A stretch of DNA of 64,000 nucleotides from Sellimonas catena (GTDB lineage: Bacteria > Bacillota > Clostridia > Lachnospirales > Lachnospiraceae): the NCBI RefSeq assembly GCF_045063725.1, contig NZ_CP173695.1; one strand, 5' to 3'. A program made the position numbers and the translations under genes. The notes below the pieces were generated by a model, which saw only the letters and a program-made list of their open reading frames with translations, did not search any database and was not told the origin of the DNA. This document shows, piece by piece, positions 53,137-60,616 of the stretch (its first letter is position 1; each line of letters opens with the position of its first letter).

Positions 53137-54381
53137 TTATATATCCTTCCCATCTAGCAGAAAGTCGATAATATTATAATGGACAATTCCATTCCTGCTC
53201 ATATCTACGATGTCGCTGCTGATCACATATTTCGGATAATTGTCATCGATCTTCTCCAGATTGCCAAATTCTCTTGCAATGCAGTCCTCTGACAATACAT
53301 AGGCCACCTGGATATAGAGTTTCTTCTGCCCTTTGTAACATACGAAGTCAATTTCCTGAGTATCCAGCTTGCCTACTTTCACGTCATATCCCCGGCTTAA
53401 CATTTCCAGATACACCACGTTCTCAAACAATTTGCTTGTATCAATCTGTTCGCTTGCTTTGCTCGCATTGCGAAGCCCAATATCACCCGCATAATACTTT
53501 TCTGTTGAAGCCAGGATGTTTTTCCCCTTAATATCATATCTTTCCGCTTTTGAAAGAATCATACCTGCCTGCAGCTTATCAATATAATTAAGTACCGTGT
53601 CCACCGTTGTTGACTGCCCGCCTGTGGTCAACGCCCGGCAGATGGATCTTGCCGAGAACGGGTTCCCAATATTGTCCAACAGAAATTCCAGCAGCTTTCG
53701 CAAAAGACTCTCATTGCGGATGGCATATCTGGAGAGAATATCTTTCATCACGACAGAATCATAAACATCCTCCAGATATGTGCGGACGGAATGTTCATCC
53801 GGCAGCACCAGGCGCATTGGCAGACCGCCATATTTCAGGTAATCCGTAAAAAGCTGTTCCCTGGTGTATGGGAGTCCATTGACCTCATAAAATTCCTGTA
53901 TCTCCGATAATACAAAGGGATATACATGGAAAGAAACATACCTTCCGGCCATATTGGTCGCCAGTTCTCCGGACAGCAGCTTGCTGTTGGAACCTGTCAC
54001 ATAGATATCGCAGTCAAAATCAATCCGGAAGGAAGGGATGACTGAGTGCCACTCTTTCACATGCTGGATTTCGTCAAAAAAGAGATATACTTTTCCATCC
54101 GCTTGCTCTGCCTGTTCCGTGACATACTGATAGAAGTTATCTGCATCCTCCAGCTTTTTAAAACGCCGGGATTCAAAATTGATCTCTATGATATTTTCCC
54201 TTGGCACTCCACGCTCTAAAAGAACATCACGGATCTGCGAAAGCAGGATCGTCTTTCCACTTCTTCTAAGGCCAATCAATACCTTGATCAGATCCTGGTC
54301 AATGAATGGACGTATCTTATTCAAATACAAATTTCGTCTTATCATCTCCATACATTCCACGTCCTTCGTTAGTTTTGTCAT
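53137..54381 (-). CDS. AAA ATPase of the DUF4143 type
   Basis: 414 residues from ATG 54381, behind GAGG. Walker A GLRRSGKTILL (about 37-47), Walker B VYLFFDEIQHV, sensor-like VTGSNSKLLSGE, AGRYVSFHVYPF, and a C-terminal DUF4143 PD-(D/E)xK-like portion (QEIDFVCYKGQKKLYIQVAY with D-x-n-x-K-like residues). The family is common on mobile elements; its function is not known and may involve nucleic-acid handling or toxin-like activity. It lies between module D and the recombinase genes. Confidence 0.9.
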   Translation of the reverse strand: MTKLTKDVECMEMIRRNLYLNKIRPFIDQDLIKVLIGLRRSGKTILLSQIRDVLLERGVPRENIIEINFESRRFKKLEDADNFYQYVTEQAEQADGKVYLFFDEIQHVKEWHSVIPSFRIDFDCDIYVTGSNSKLLSGELATNMAGRYVSFHVYPFVLSEIQEFYEVNGLPYTREQLFTDYLKYGGLPMRLVLPDEHSVRTYLEDVYDSVVMKDILSRYAIRNESLLRKLLEFLLDNIGNPFSARSICRALTTGGQSTTVDTVLNYIDKLQAGMILSKAERYDIKGKNILASTEKYYAGDIGLRNASKASEQIDTSKLFENVVYLEMLSRGYDVKVGKLDTQEIDFVCYKGQKKLYIQVAYVLSEDCIAREFGNLEKIDDNYPKYVISSDIVDMSRNGIVHYNIIDFLLDGKDI

Positions 54382-54455
54382 TATTATACCTCACACTTTT
54401 ATTATAATCAACTTATTGTCTGTTTATACAAAGACAATTTTATTCTTATAGTTAC

Positions 54456-55292
54456 TTACAGCAGGTTCGATTTCTCCTTCATCTTTTCACGGCTCGTATT
54501 GGTATAGATCAGCGTGGTCCGCTCGCTGGCATGGCCGGCCTGGTTTGCTACCTCGGCCATCGTATAGCCCATTTCCAAGGCATGAGAGCAGAAGTAGTGC
54601 CGGAGCTTGTGAGGGGTAATCCGGTCCGAACACTGATTGAAAAAACGGTTCACACTGCTGCGGTGGAGCTTTCCGCCATTCCTGCTGATAAACAGGTACT
54701 CAGACTGGGAGTTTCTTACCTTCAGGTACTCACGAACTGCATGGATGATCTTGTCATTGATGAATACGATCCGCTGCTTATTGCCTTTTCCAGTCACCAA
54801 CAGTTCCCTTGCCTGAAAATCAATATCTGTCAGGCTGATGCTGATGCACTCGCTGACACGCAGGCCAGCATATGCAAGGATCACGGCGATTGCATAGTTT
54901 CTCTTCCCAGTCTCTACCAACACCTTCTGGAGAAACGCCTCCACATCTTTCTTGTCTATCTCTGCCGGGCTTGCAATTTCCTGCTGAAATTTCAGCCGGT
55001 CCTCTGCTGAGATGACCAGATCTTTTTGAACTCCAATCTGCACCAAGAACTCATTAAAGCTGGTCAGCGAGGATAGTTTCGTATCAATGCTTTTAAATTT
55101 CAGTTTTTTAATGTTCTGCAGGTATGACCGAAAATCCAAAATGTTGGTATGGTATAGCAGCGTCGGCTCCTCCCCGAAAGTATCTTTATACCAACGATAA
55201 TATTCATTTACATGACCGCTATAGGTCTTAATGGTATTCTCTGATTTTCCCTGTTCTCTAAGGAACTTTTTATAATCCTCCAGTAATGCCAC
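54456..55292 (-). CDS. Tyrosine recombinase (XerC/D-like integrase)
   Basis: 278 residues from GTG 55292, behind GAGGAAG. A SAM-like core-binding domain (1-100) is followed by the catalytic domain with all key residues: Arg in AGLRVSE, the beta-strand Lys in GKGNKQR, HKLRHYF, GHASERT and the Tyr in TLIYTNT. It would cut and join DNA at specific sites. It faces a region of repeated ATTATGTTGCG sequences upstream (55313-55424) and is preceded by three small genes, including a mini-recombinase. Size fits a small accessory-module integrase rather than the ICE integrase. Confidence 0.92.
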   Translation of the reverse strand: MALLEDYKKFLREQGKSENTIKTYSGHVNEYYRWYKDTFGEEPTLLYHTNILDFRSYLQNIKKLKFKSIDTKLSSLTSFNEFLVQIGVQKDLVISAEDRLKFQQEIASPAEIDKKDVEAFLQKVLVETGKRNYAIAVILAYAGLRVSECISISLTDIDFQARELLVTGKGNKQRIVFINDKIIHAVREYLKVRNSQSEYLFISRNGGKLHRSSVNRFFNQCSDRITPHKLRHYFCSHALEMGYTMAEVANQAGHASERTTLIYTNTSREKMKEKSNLL

Positions 55293-55312
55293 GGTACTTC
55301 TTCCTCTCTGCG

Positions 55313-55424
55313 ATTATGTTGCGCTCACTTCTCCGTGAGATTTGCGTAATTATGTTGCGTCCAGATAGGATTTCTTCTGTCTTTCATGCCTCCAACACAA
55401 CATAATTGCTATTATGTTGCGTTC
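55313..55424. repeat. Repeats ATTATGTTGCG upstream of the recombinase
   Basis: Direct copies of ATTATGTTGCG(T/C)(T/C)C start at 55313, 55349 and 55411; an inverted partial copy CAACATAAT lies at 55398-55406. They occupy the non-coding gap between the recombinase and the mini-recombinase and are good candidates for recombinase arm sites, an attachment site or an operator. Confidence 0.7.
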
Positions 55425-55529
55425 AGGAATTGGCACGGTTCTGACACACTTCCTATATATAATCCATACGTTTCACAGCATAAAAACGCAAAAAGGACAG
55501 CAGATTTTTCCACTGTCCAATCTGGATGA

Positions 55530-56018
55530 TTACGGGAGCCGTCTCACCCTTCTGTAAATTCGCTTGCCATCTTTTATCCCAACAGAGAACCTTCGTCTTA
55601 GTTTGGACTGTTTTCTCCATCTCCGACTCTCAAGAAGTTCCTCGTTAGCCAAACGTTCCCTCCGGAAGTCATGAAGATGAAAGTTCTCCTGGTATCTACG
55701 GAATACCCGCATATAATATTCCGGTTTTCGTGTAAAGATCATATCCGAGTCTCTGTTGATGGAGTTTAGAAGACTCCGCAGTTGTCTGGTGATCCGATAA
55801 GGTTTGCCATACAGATTTGTATAAATTCTTCCGTATTTGCTGGCAGTTTTTAAAACAATCGTTCCGGCAAGGTCGCTTTTCCGCAGCTTTATCGCATCCC
55901 CTATCCGGATCGGCATCTGGTACATAAGCCCGATAAACGCCGCTTTTTCCAGTTCCTCTTCCGCCATGAATTGCTTCATCAGCCGTTTCCCCATTTTTGC
56001 CTTTTCAAAGGAAATCAT
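55530..56018 (-). CDS. Mini-recombinase: tyrosine-recombinase fold without the C-terminal Tyr
   Basis: 162 residues from ATG 56018 overlapping the previous stop (ATGA), behind AGGAGA. The region PIRIGDAIKLRKSDL holds a first Arg, KTASKYGR a possible Lys, and FHLHDFRRERL an HxxR-like box. After the HxxR box the sequence is Arg/Lys-rich and stops without the GH and Tyr boxes. It looks like a recombinase-derived DNA-binding protein or accessory factor rather than an active enzyme. Its operon (DUF5348 gene, small gene) reads toward the recombinase. Confidence 0.65.
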   Translation of the reverse strand: MISFEKAKMGKRLMKQFMAEEELEKAAFIGLMYQMPIRIGDAIKLRKSDLAGTIVLKTASKYGRIYTNLYGKPYRITRQLRSLLNSINRDSDMIFTRKPEYYMRVFRRYQENFHLHDFRRERLANEELLESRRWRKQSKLRRRFSVGIKDGKRIYRRVRRLP

Positions 56019-56320
56019 CCACCATCTTCTCCTTTCCTGACAGCTTCCAGGATTTTCTCTGCCTGCTGTACAAACACCTGCTTTTCCGGTTCTTTTTCAT
56101 AGATCTTCCAGAGCCGCTGATGCAGAGCCTCCAGATCCCTGATATCTCCCTTTGTGTTATTTGCTAGCATCCGGAGAAAAGGGAAGATCATCGTATGCCG
56201 GATATTCTTCCCAGCCAATACAGACTTCTGTTCCTGACCATACACTTCATGGAGGCATCCCAGGATAATATCCGGATCCGTGATAAACTTGATCTCAGGT
56301 TTCACCCATTCCTTTTTCAT
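56015..56320 (-). CDS. Small protein in recombinase operon
   Basis: 101 residues, with perfect AGGAGG before ATG 56320. Mostly charged helix; no known domain. It overlaps the mini-recombinase start by 4 bases and follows the DUF5348 gene by 19 bases. Role probably linked to the recombinase module. Confidence 0.6.
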   Translation of the reverse strand: MKKEWVKPEIKFITDPDIILGCLHEVYGQEQKSVLAGKNIRHTMIFPFLRMLANNTKGDIRDLEALHQRLWKIYEKEPEKQVFVQQAEKILEAVRKGEDGG

Positions 56321-56339
56321 GTTCGCCCTCCTGACAAGA

Positions 56340-56570
56340 TTACTCGTACCAATCAGCCCGGACTGTCAGGCCGTCCAGTCGGATTTTCGGAACTCCCACA
56401 AGATACCAGTCATCATCCATTTCAATCCGAACTGGCACCCAGTCTCCATCCATCTCCACATCAAAGCAGTCCCCACAATGCAGACCGCCGTAATAGCTTC
56501 CGTTTCCAAAGTAGATGTCATACCTCCCAGATTCCCGGTCATAGCATAAAACGCCTTTTTTCTTTACCAT
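56340..56570 (-). CDS. DUF5348-like protein
   Basis: 76 residues behind AGGAGG. Contains CYDRESGRYDI, GLHCGDCFDV and WVPVRIE, the compact beta pattern of DUF5348, typical of mobile-element and phage-related small proteins in Clostridia. First gene of the recombinase module on the minus strand. Function unknown. Confidence 0.7.
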   Translation of the reverse strand: MVKKKGVLCYDRESGRYDIYFGNGSYYGGLHCGDCFDVEMDGDWVPVRIEMDDDWYLVGVPKIRLDGLTVRADWYE

Positions 56571-56755
56571 AGTAATTTCCTCCTGTATTTTTACTTTTCA
56601 TAAGAATAATAGGGCTGCATTTTCGCAGAGTGGATGATTTTCTGTTTGTTCAATACTAAAACTTCCCTGAACGCTTCATATGGCTCTGTTACTTATTTCA
56701 TACGTAAGAGGCATGAAAAGAGCAACATCAGGAAGAGAATTTCAGAATAGAAAAA

Positions 56756-56803
56756 GCAGGAAACCGCTCAATGATTTCCTGCTCGGTGGTACCGCTGAGT
56801 GCG
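56756..56803 (+). promoter_or_regulatory. Possible T-box-like remnant
   Basis: GCAGGAAA (56756-56763) pairs with TTTCCTGC (56775-56782). It is followed by CGGTGGTACCGCTGAG, which resembles the T-box antiterminator bulge TGGTACCGC. No T-run follows, and the downstream gene lies on the other strand. It could be a relic of a tRNA-sensing leader. Low confidence. Confidence 0.25.
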
Positions 56804-56844
56804 GTTATATTTAGGTGTTTCTTGATTGTTACAGAAGACTAAAA

Positions 56845-57852
56845 TCAAAAACAAAAACGGGTATCTTCTTTGAAGTTGAAGCGTCTGGGATTTCCCTCAC
56901 TCCGATAGATCTTATGCTGTTTCAGATCATAAATAACAGACCATACGGTATCTTTGCCGGTACTCCTGTCATATTGACAGAGAAAACCATAATCACCGGA
57001 TAACAGTTTCTTCACAAATACCAAATCAATTTTTTTAGTATTTTGGAAGGCTGAAATCATAGTTTGAAACCTTGTCTCTGCAAACCAATCATCAATGCCA
57101 ACACTGTTATATTGCATCATTTTTGTAAGATGAAAAGCATTTGTATCACAGACAAAAGAATGCGTATTACTCAATGATGTTGTAACTTCTACACAATCCG
57201 GAGTACATTCGACAAGCGCTATCTCTCCCGATATATCCGCCAAAGTCAGGGTCTGGGCGGAAGCGATTGGTAATTGATGTAAGCAAGAGATGGCTTCCAA
57301 TACATTTTTGCATTTTTCTAATAGATATCTGAGAAGCAGGCCCGCATTAAATCCTGGCTTGCGTTGAATAGGGTAAACTGAAGTCAGTCCAGCAGCCAGA
57401 CCATATTCATTAACACCATCTTCAACCTCTACAAAAGCGGTTGTATTCCCAGTAAAAGAATATGCCCCATCAGTCAGCCTATATATTACATTCATATTCA
57501 GCTTTTCGATTTCTGTTAGAAAGTCACTGTTCCGTCCCAGGAGAATTTCCTGCCCGGTCGTGAACGCAAAGCAAGAGCAATTACAGGCTGGTGGCATAGA
57601 GTACATACTAAATAATACTGCCTGCAAGATACGAACATCACAATGCTGTCCATCTGCAAGTCCTTGAATTTCTTCTATGATTTCATGGTAAAATTTCTCA
57701 TAGATGGGAAGGCAGGATGAAGCATAGTCGATTCGTTCCTGTGTAATTTCAAAAGGAATATTTTCCAAAATTATATTTTGGTGTTTCAACAGTAAGGAAC
57801 CCCATCGAAAACCAGCTTCGTAGTGTGTTCCCCTAAAATGTGTATGATACAT
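56845..57852 (-). CDS. C45-family acyltransferase-like hydrolase
   Basis: 335 residues behind GGAGCGTG. Resembles peptidase family C45 (acyl-coenzyme A:6-aminopenicillanic-acid acyltransferase and relatives), an Ntn-hydrolase group. The CNCSCFAF segment near residue 92 places a Cys where autocleavage creates the N-terminal nucleophile; RNSDF and NEYGLAAGLTSV follow. It may hydrolyse or transfer acyl groups on a small metabolite or peptide. AT-rich and isolated, it looks acquired. The substrate is unknown. Confidence 0.85.
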   Translation of the reverse strand: MYHTHFRGTHYEAGFRWGSLLLKHQNIILENIPFEITQERIDYASSCLPIYEKFYHEIIEEIQGLADGQHCDVRILQAVLFSMYSMPPACNCSCFAFTTGQEILLGRNSDFLTEIEKLNMNVIYRLTDGAYSFTGNTTAFVEVEDGVNEYGLAAGLTSVYPIQRKPGFNAGLLLRYLLEKCKNVLEAISCLHQLPIASAQTLTLADISGEIALVECTPDCVEVTTSLSNTHSFVCDTNAFHLTKMMQYNSVGIDDWFAETRFQTMISAFQNTKKIDLVFVKKLLSGDYGFLCQYDRSTGKDTVWSVIYDLKQHKIYRSEGNPRRFNFKEDTRFCF

Positions 57853-57880
57853 TTTTACACGCTCCTTATTGATTAGATAA

Positions 57881-57898
57881 AGAGCTACCGGTAACTCT
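57881..57898. promoter_or_regulatory. Palindrome upstream of the C45 gene
   Basis: AGAGcTACCGGTAaCTCT is an 18-base near-perfect dyad located just upstream of the C45 start. On the minus strand TTAGAT and TTATCT flank it at a 19-base spacing, as in MerR-type promoters, although both hexamers are weak. Candidate operator. Confidence 0.45.
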
Positions 57899-58031
57899 TA
57901 TCTAAGGGTAACTGAATAAAAATTTTAAGTCAAGCCTTGCTTTATAATATAGAACGTAAAGGGGAGAGATTACCGACTGATAACGGCAAAGAACTGTATA
58001 CAATCAAAGTGTATTAAAAAAGAATATGTAT

Positions 58032-58098
58032 TGTAAAGAACTCCCATCTTAACGGATGGGAGCCTTTACATTCGTATGGCATGAGTTGGTTCATGCCA
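58032..58098. repeat. Two back-to-back perfect hairpins before leader 3
   Basis: Hairpin 1: TGTAAAG (58032-58038) and CTCCCATC (58041-58048) pair with GATGGGAG (58055-58062) and CTTTACA (58064-58070). Hairpin 2: TGGCATGA (58077-58084) pairs with TCATGCCA (58091-58098). No T-runs. They resemble terminal hairpins of IS200/IS605-type elements or a bidirectional terminator pair; no transposase is nearby. Confidence 0.55.
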
Positions 58099-58159
58099 CT
58101 ATTATTCTACCACATATCCGATTTTTATATCAATATAGTACAATATCTTGTGCATCTTC

Positions 58160-58355
58160 TTGATTTCTCCCACATATAGTATTATACTTACTTTGTAATC
58201 ATTACTTGTGTTTATCCGGAAAAGGATATGCTGTTTAGGTTTGTAATCAGTCAGGGGGATATTCTGCCACCAGGGCAGTACCTTCTGGCTTTTTATTTTG
58301 CAGAGATTTCTGTACGAAGTTTGAGAATGAGCACCCGGCATCATTCTCTTTTTTT
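58160..58355 (+). promoter_or_regulatory. Leader 3: promoter and tandem terminators before the repeat-protein gene
   Basis: TTGATT (58160-58165), 17-base spacer, TATACT (58183-58188). Then an ATCC/GGAT hairpin, GCTGTTTAGG, terminator 1 (GCCA..AGG/CCT..TGGC with T5 near 58270-58295) and terminator 2, GAGAATGA (58323-58330) with TCATTCTC (58341-58348) and T7. It is closely similar to leader 2 from the hairpin onward. Confidence 0.78.
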
Positions 58356-58424
58356 ATGCCTGAAAGCAGGAGAGGAGGATTGAATTAAATTTCCGGAGGA
58401 ACACCCACAAGAAAGGAGAAAAGA

Positions 58425-59264
58425 ATGGATTTTAGAATTGTACTATTTGAAAATGAAGGTTATGCAACAGCTAGAGGAGATAAAGGGGTACAGGATATTC
58501 TGGCAGCCAAAACCGAGTCCGGATATATCAAGGAGGGCACCTTTCCCATAATTATCACATTATATCAATCTTGTTGGGAATGGTGGATCAGTCCAAAGCA
58601 CCAGAAAATCGATTTTTCAATGTTCTCTGCTGATTCCTGGCTTGACAGACCTTTACGGAAGAACAAACCTATCCAACAAAGAATAATTGCCGCACTGGAG
58701 GATTGGCAGAAAAAATACTTACGGACATATGAGACAATCAAGATGATCAGCAGCGGTAAGCATATTTTGTATCACTGTAACGTAACGAACGTTTGTGGAG
58801 ATGCAGAAATCTACTGTTTTAATTCTGTCATAAGTTCTATGTCTGATCACGCTCAGGCAGAGTTGATCACAGGGAACTCTTTGATTCGACATGCTTGTGG
58901 AAACGTTCAGATTCAAAATCTGGCTGACCATTCCATGATCTGTGAATTGTGTGGGAATGCAGTCGTCCATAAGATGAAAGGCATTTCGCTTATTCGTAGT
59001 GTATATGGAAACAGCCATATACATAATATGTTGGACAACTCCCGTATTCTGCGCCTGAATGGGAATGCACGGATTGGAACAATGGGCGGACAAACAATCG
59101 TTGACCGGGCATCTGGTCGGTCAGGCATTGAAAACGTTTCATGTGGCTGCGTTGTCCTGGGCTATTCCCATGACGTTCAGATTAAAAAAATCGAAGCCGG
59201 GTCGGTAGTCCTTCCTCTTCATGTGGATGGCTACTATCGCCCGACTTTGCCGTTCCCAGAATAA
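58425..59264 (+). CDS. Repeat protein with beta-helix-like C-terminal half
   Basis: 279 residues, RBS GAAAGGAG. N-terminal ~110 residues are globular (DFRIVLFENEGYATARG, Trp-rich WEWWISP). From about 115 to 255 the sequence is a tandem repeat of ~18 residues with pattern (C/Y/N)GNxxIxxMxxxSxI, for example CGNVQIQNLADHSMICEL, CGNAVVHKMKGISLIRSV and YGNSHIHNMLDNSRILRL. This periodicity fits a right-handed beta-solenoid. Function unknown; the solenoid may present a binding surface or mimic nucleic acid, which is inference. Only gene of the leader 3 unit. Confidence 0.75.
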   Translation: MDFRIVLFENEGYATARGDKGVQDILAAKTESGYIKEGTFPIIITLYQSCWEWWISPKHQKIDFSMFSADSWLDRPLRKNKPIQQRIIAALEDWQKKYLRTYETIKMISSGKHILYHCNVTNVCGDAEIYCFNSVISSMSDHAQAELITGNSLIRHACGNVQIQNLADHSMICELCGNAVVHKMKGISLIRSVYGNSHIHNMLDNSRILRLNGNARIGTMGGQTIVDRASGRSGIENVSCGCVVLGYSHDVQIKKIEAGSVVLPLHVDGYYRPTLPFPE

Positions 59265-59346
59265 AAATGTTGTAAATATCTTATGAATGAACTCAAGGGA
59301 CGCTGTGTAAAAAGCAGCGCCCCTTGATGGTTATAACGATTATTAT

Positions 59347-59769
59347 TTATGCAATCTCAAACCGATACCCGACACCATATACGGTATCAAGGTACCGGGG
59401 GTGCCGTGGTTCCTTCTCCAGCTTCTTCCGCAGGCTGCTGATCAGACAGTAGGCACTGCTGTACATTTCTTCCCCTACATCCATTTCTCCATAGATCATG
59501 CGACAGATCTGAGCATAGGTATACACACGTCCCGGATGCCGGGCCATGACTGCAAGGACATCAAATTCCCTGGCAGTCAGCAGTACCTCCTTTTCCTCCA
59601 CCATGACCTTACGCTGGAGCATATCCAGGGAAAATCCCGGATATCGGATCTGCTTCGGCTCCATATAAATCTTTACACCTTCCAGAGTCTGGAGTTTTCT
59701 TTTGATGCTGCAGATCTCCGGCAGCCACTTCTCTGGAAATTCAATCACCATTTGTTTCTTCAGAGTCAT
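59347..59769 (-). CDS. Stand-alone OmpR/PhoB winged-helix protein (paralogue E)
   Basis: 140 residues. N-terminal 50 residues (MVIEFPEKWLPEICSIKRKLQ) are followed by a winged-helix domain (about 55-139) with AYCLISSLRKKLEKE and VYGVGYRFE. No receiver. The most diverged of the five paralogues but with the same size and layout. It is the terminal gene of module E, 103 bases after the permease, and converges on the leader 3 gene. Confidence 0.83.
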   Translation of the reverse strand: MTLKKQMVIEFPEKWLPEICSIKRKLQTLEGVKIYMEPKQIRYPGFSLDMLQRKVMVEEKEVLLTAREFDVLAVMARHPGRVYTYAQICRMIYGEMDVGEEMYSSAYCLISSLRKKLEKEPRHPRYLDTVYGVGYRFEIA

Positions 59770-59872
59770 TCAACCCCTTTTATTAATTTGCTAATACATT
59801 GTTTATATTCTATCATTTAGCACCACCATCTGATATTTATGTTATTTTCTCTATATGATAGAAAAATAACCC

Positions 59873-60616
59873 TTACTCCCATTTGAAACACTTAATTGCA
59901 ACGCCAGAGCAGATAATGGTAATAGCCAGCATAACGAAAACAGGGAGCCACGCATTGGAAAGCGGTGTTCCCAAAAAAGTAGATTTCATAAGCTGGATGC
60001 CCTGTGTTATCGGAAAAAACTGTACAACCGTTTGCATCCCCTTTGGCATTACTTCAAAAGGCAGGGTAGCCCCGGAGAATATGAGCATAGGAAAATATAA
60101 TATACAGGCAATTACACTTGCAGTCTTAGCATTTTGGGCAATACCTCCTACCATCATTCCAATGCTCAAAGTAGAAACCGTAGTCAAAAGCCAGCTACCG
60201 ACAAAAGCAATCCATGATCCATGTATTTCAACTTTCCAAAACATCATAGCCACAGGAATTATAGTTGCAAGAGAAATAACGGAATAAATAACATAAATCA
60301 AAAATTCCACAGTCAACAACATAACCGGGCTGATTGGTGTTACCTTGAACCGCTTAAGTATTTTTCTTTCCCGGTATTCCGATACCACCAGAGGCAGCCC
60401 CATCAAACCGCCAGCACAGATGGAAATGGTACAGAGCGCACCAATAGATTGCTCCAAAAAGGTAAAGCCAGCCCCTTCTGAAGCAGGACTTGTCCCGTAC
60501 AAAAAGCCAAGGATCACCAACACTACCAAAGGCAATATAACGGCAAAGATCACCATATTCATGTTTCGGATATTCAATTTCAACTCATTTTTTAAGAGCA
60601 CAGTAAAAGACCTCAT
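59873..60616 (-). CDS. ABC-2 type permease, module E
   Basis: 247 residues with six hydrophobic segments and an ABC2_membrane-like plan, including GTPLSNAW near the C-terminal loop, typical of drug-export permeases of the NatB/DrrB type. Overlaps the ATPase stop by 4 bases. Likely exports a drug or toxic compound under MerR control. Confidence 0.87.
   Translation of the reverse strand: MRSFTVLLKNELKLNIRNMNMVIFAVILPLVVLVILGFLYGTSPASEGAGFTFLEQSIGALCTISICAGGLMGLPLVVSEYRERKILKRFKVTPISPVMLLTVEFLIYVIYSVISLATIIPVAMMFWKVEIHGSWIAFVGSWLLTTVSTLSIGMMVGGIAQNAKTASVIACILYFPMLIFSGATLPFEVMPKGMQTVVQFFPITQGIQLMKSTFLGTPLSNAWLPVFVMLAITIICSGVAIKCFKWE

Noticed and set aside
55313..55424. Short CRISPR array in the ATTATGTTGCG repeats
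   Set aside because: Only three direct copies of about 14 bases with unequal spacing and no cas genes.
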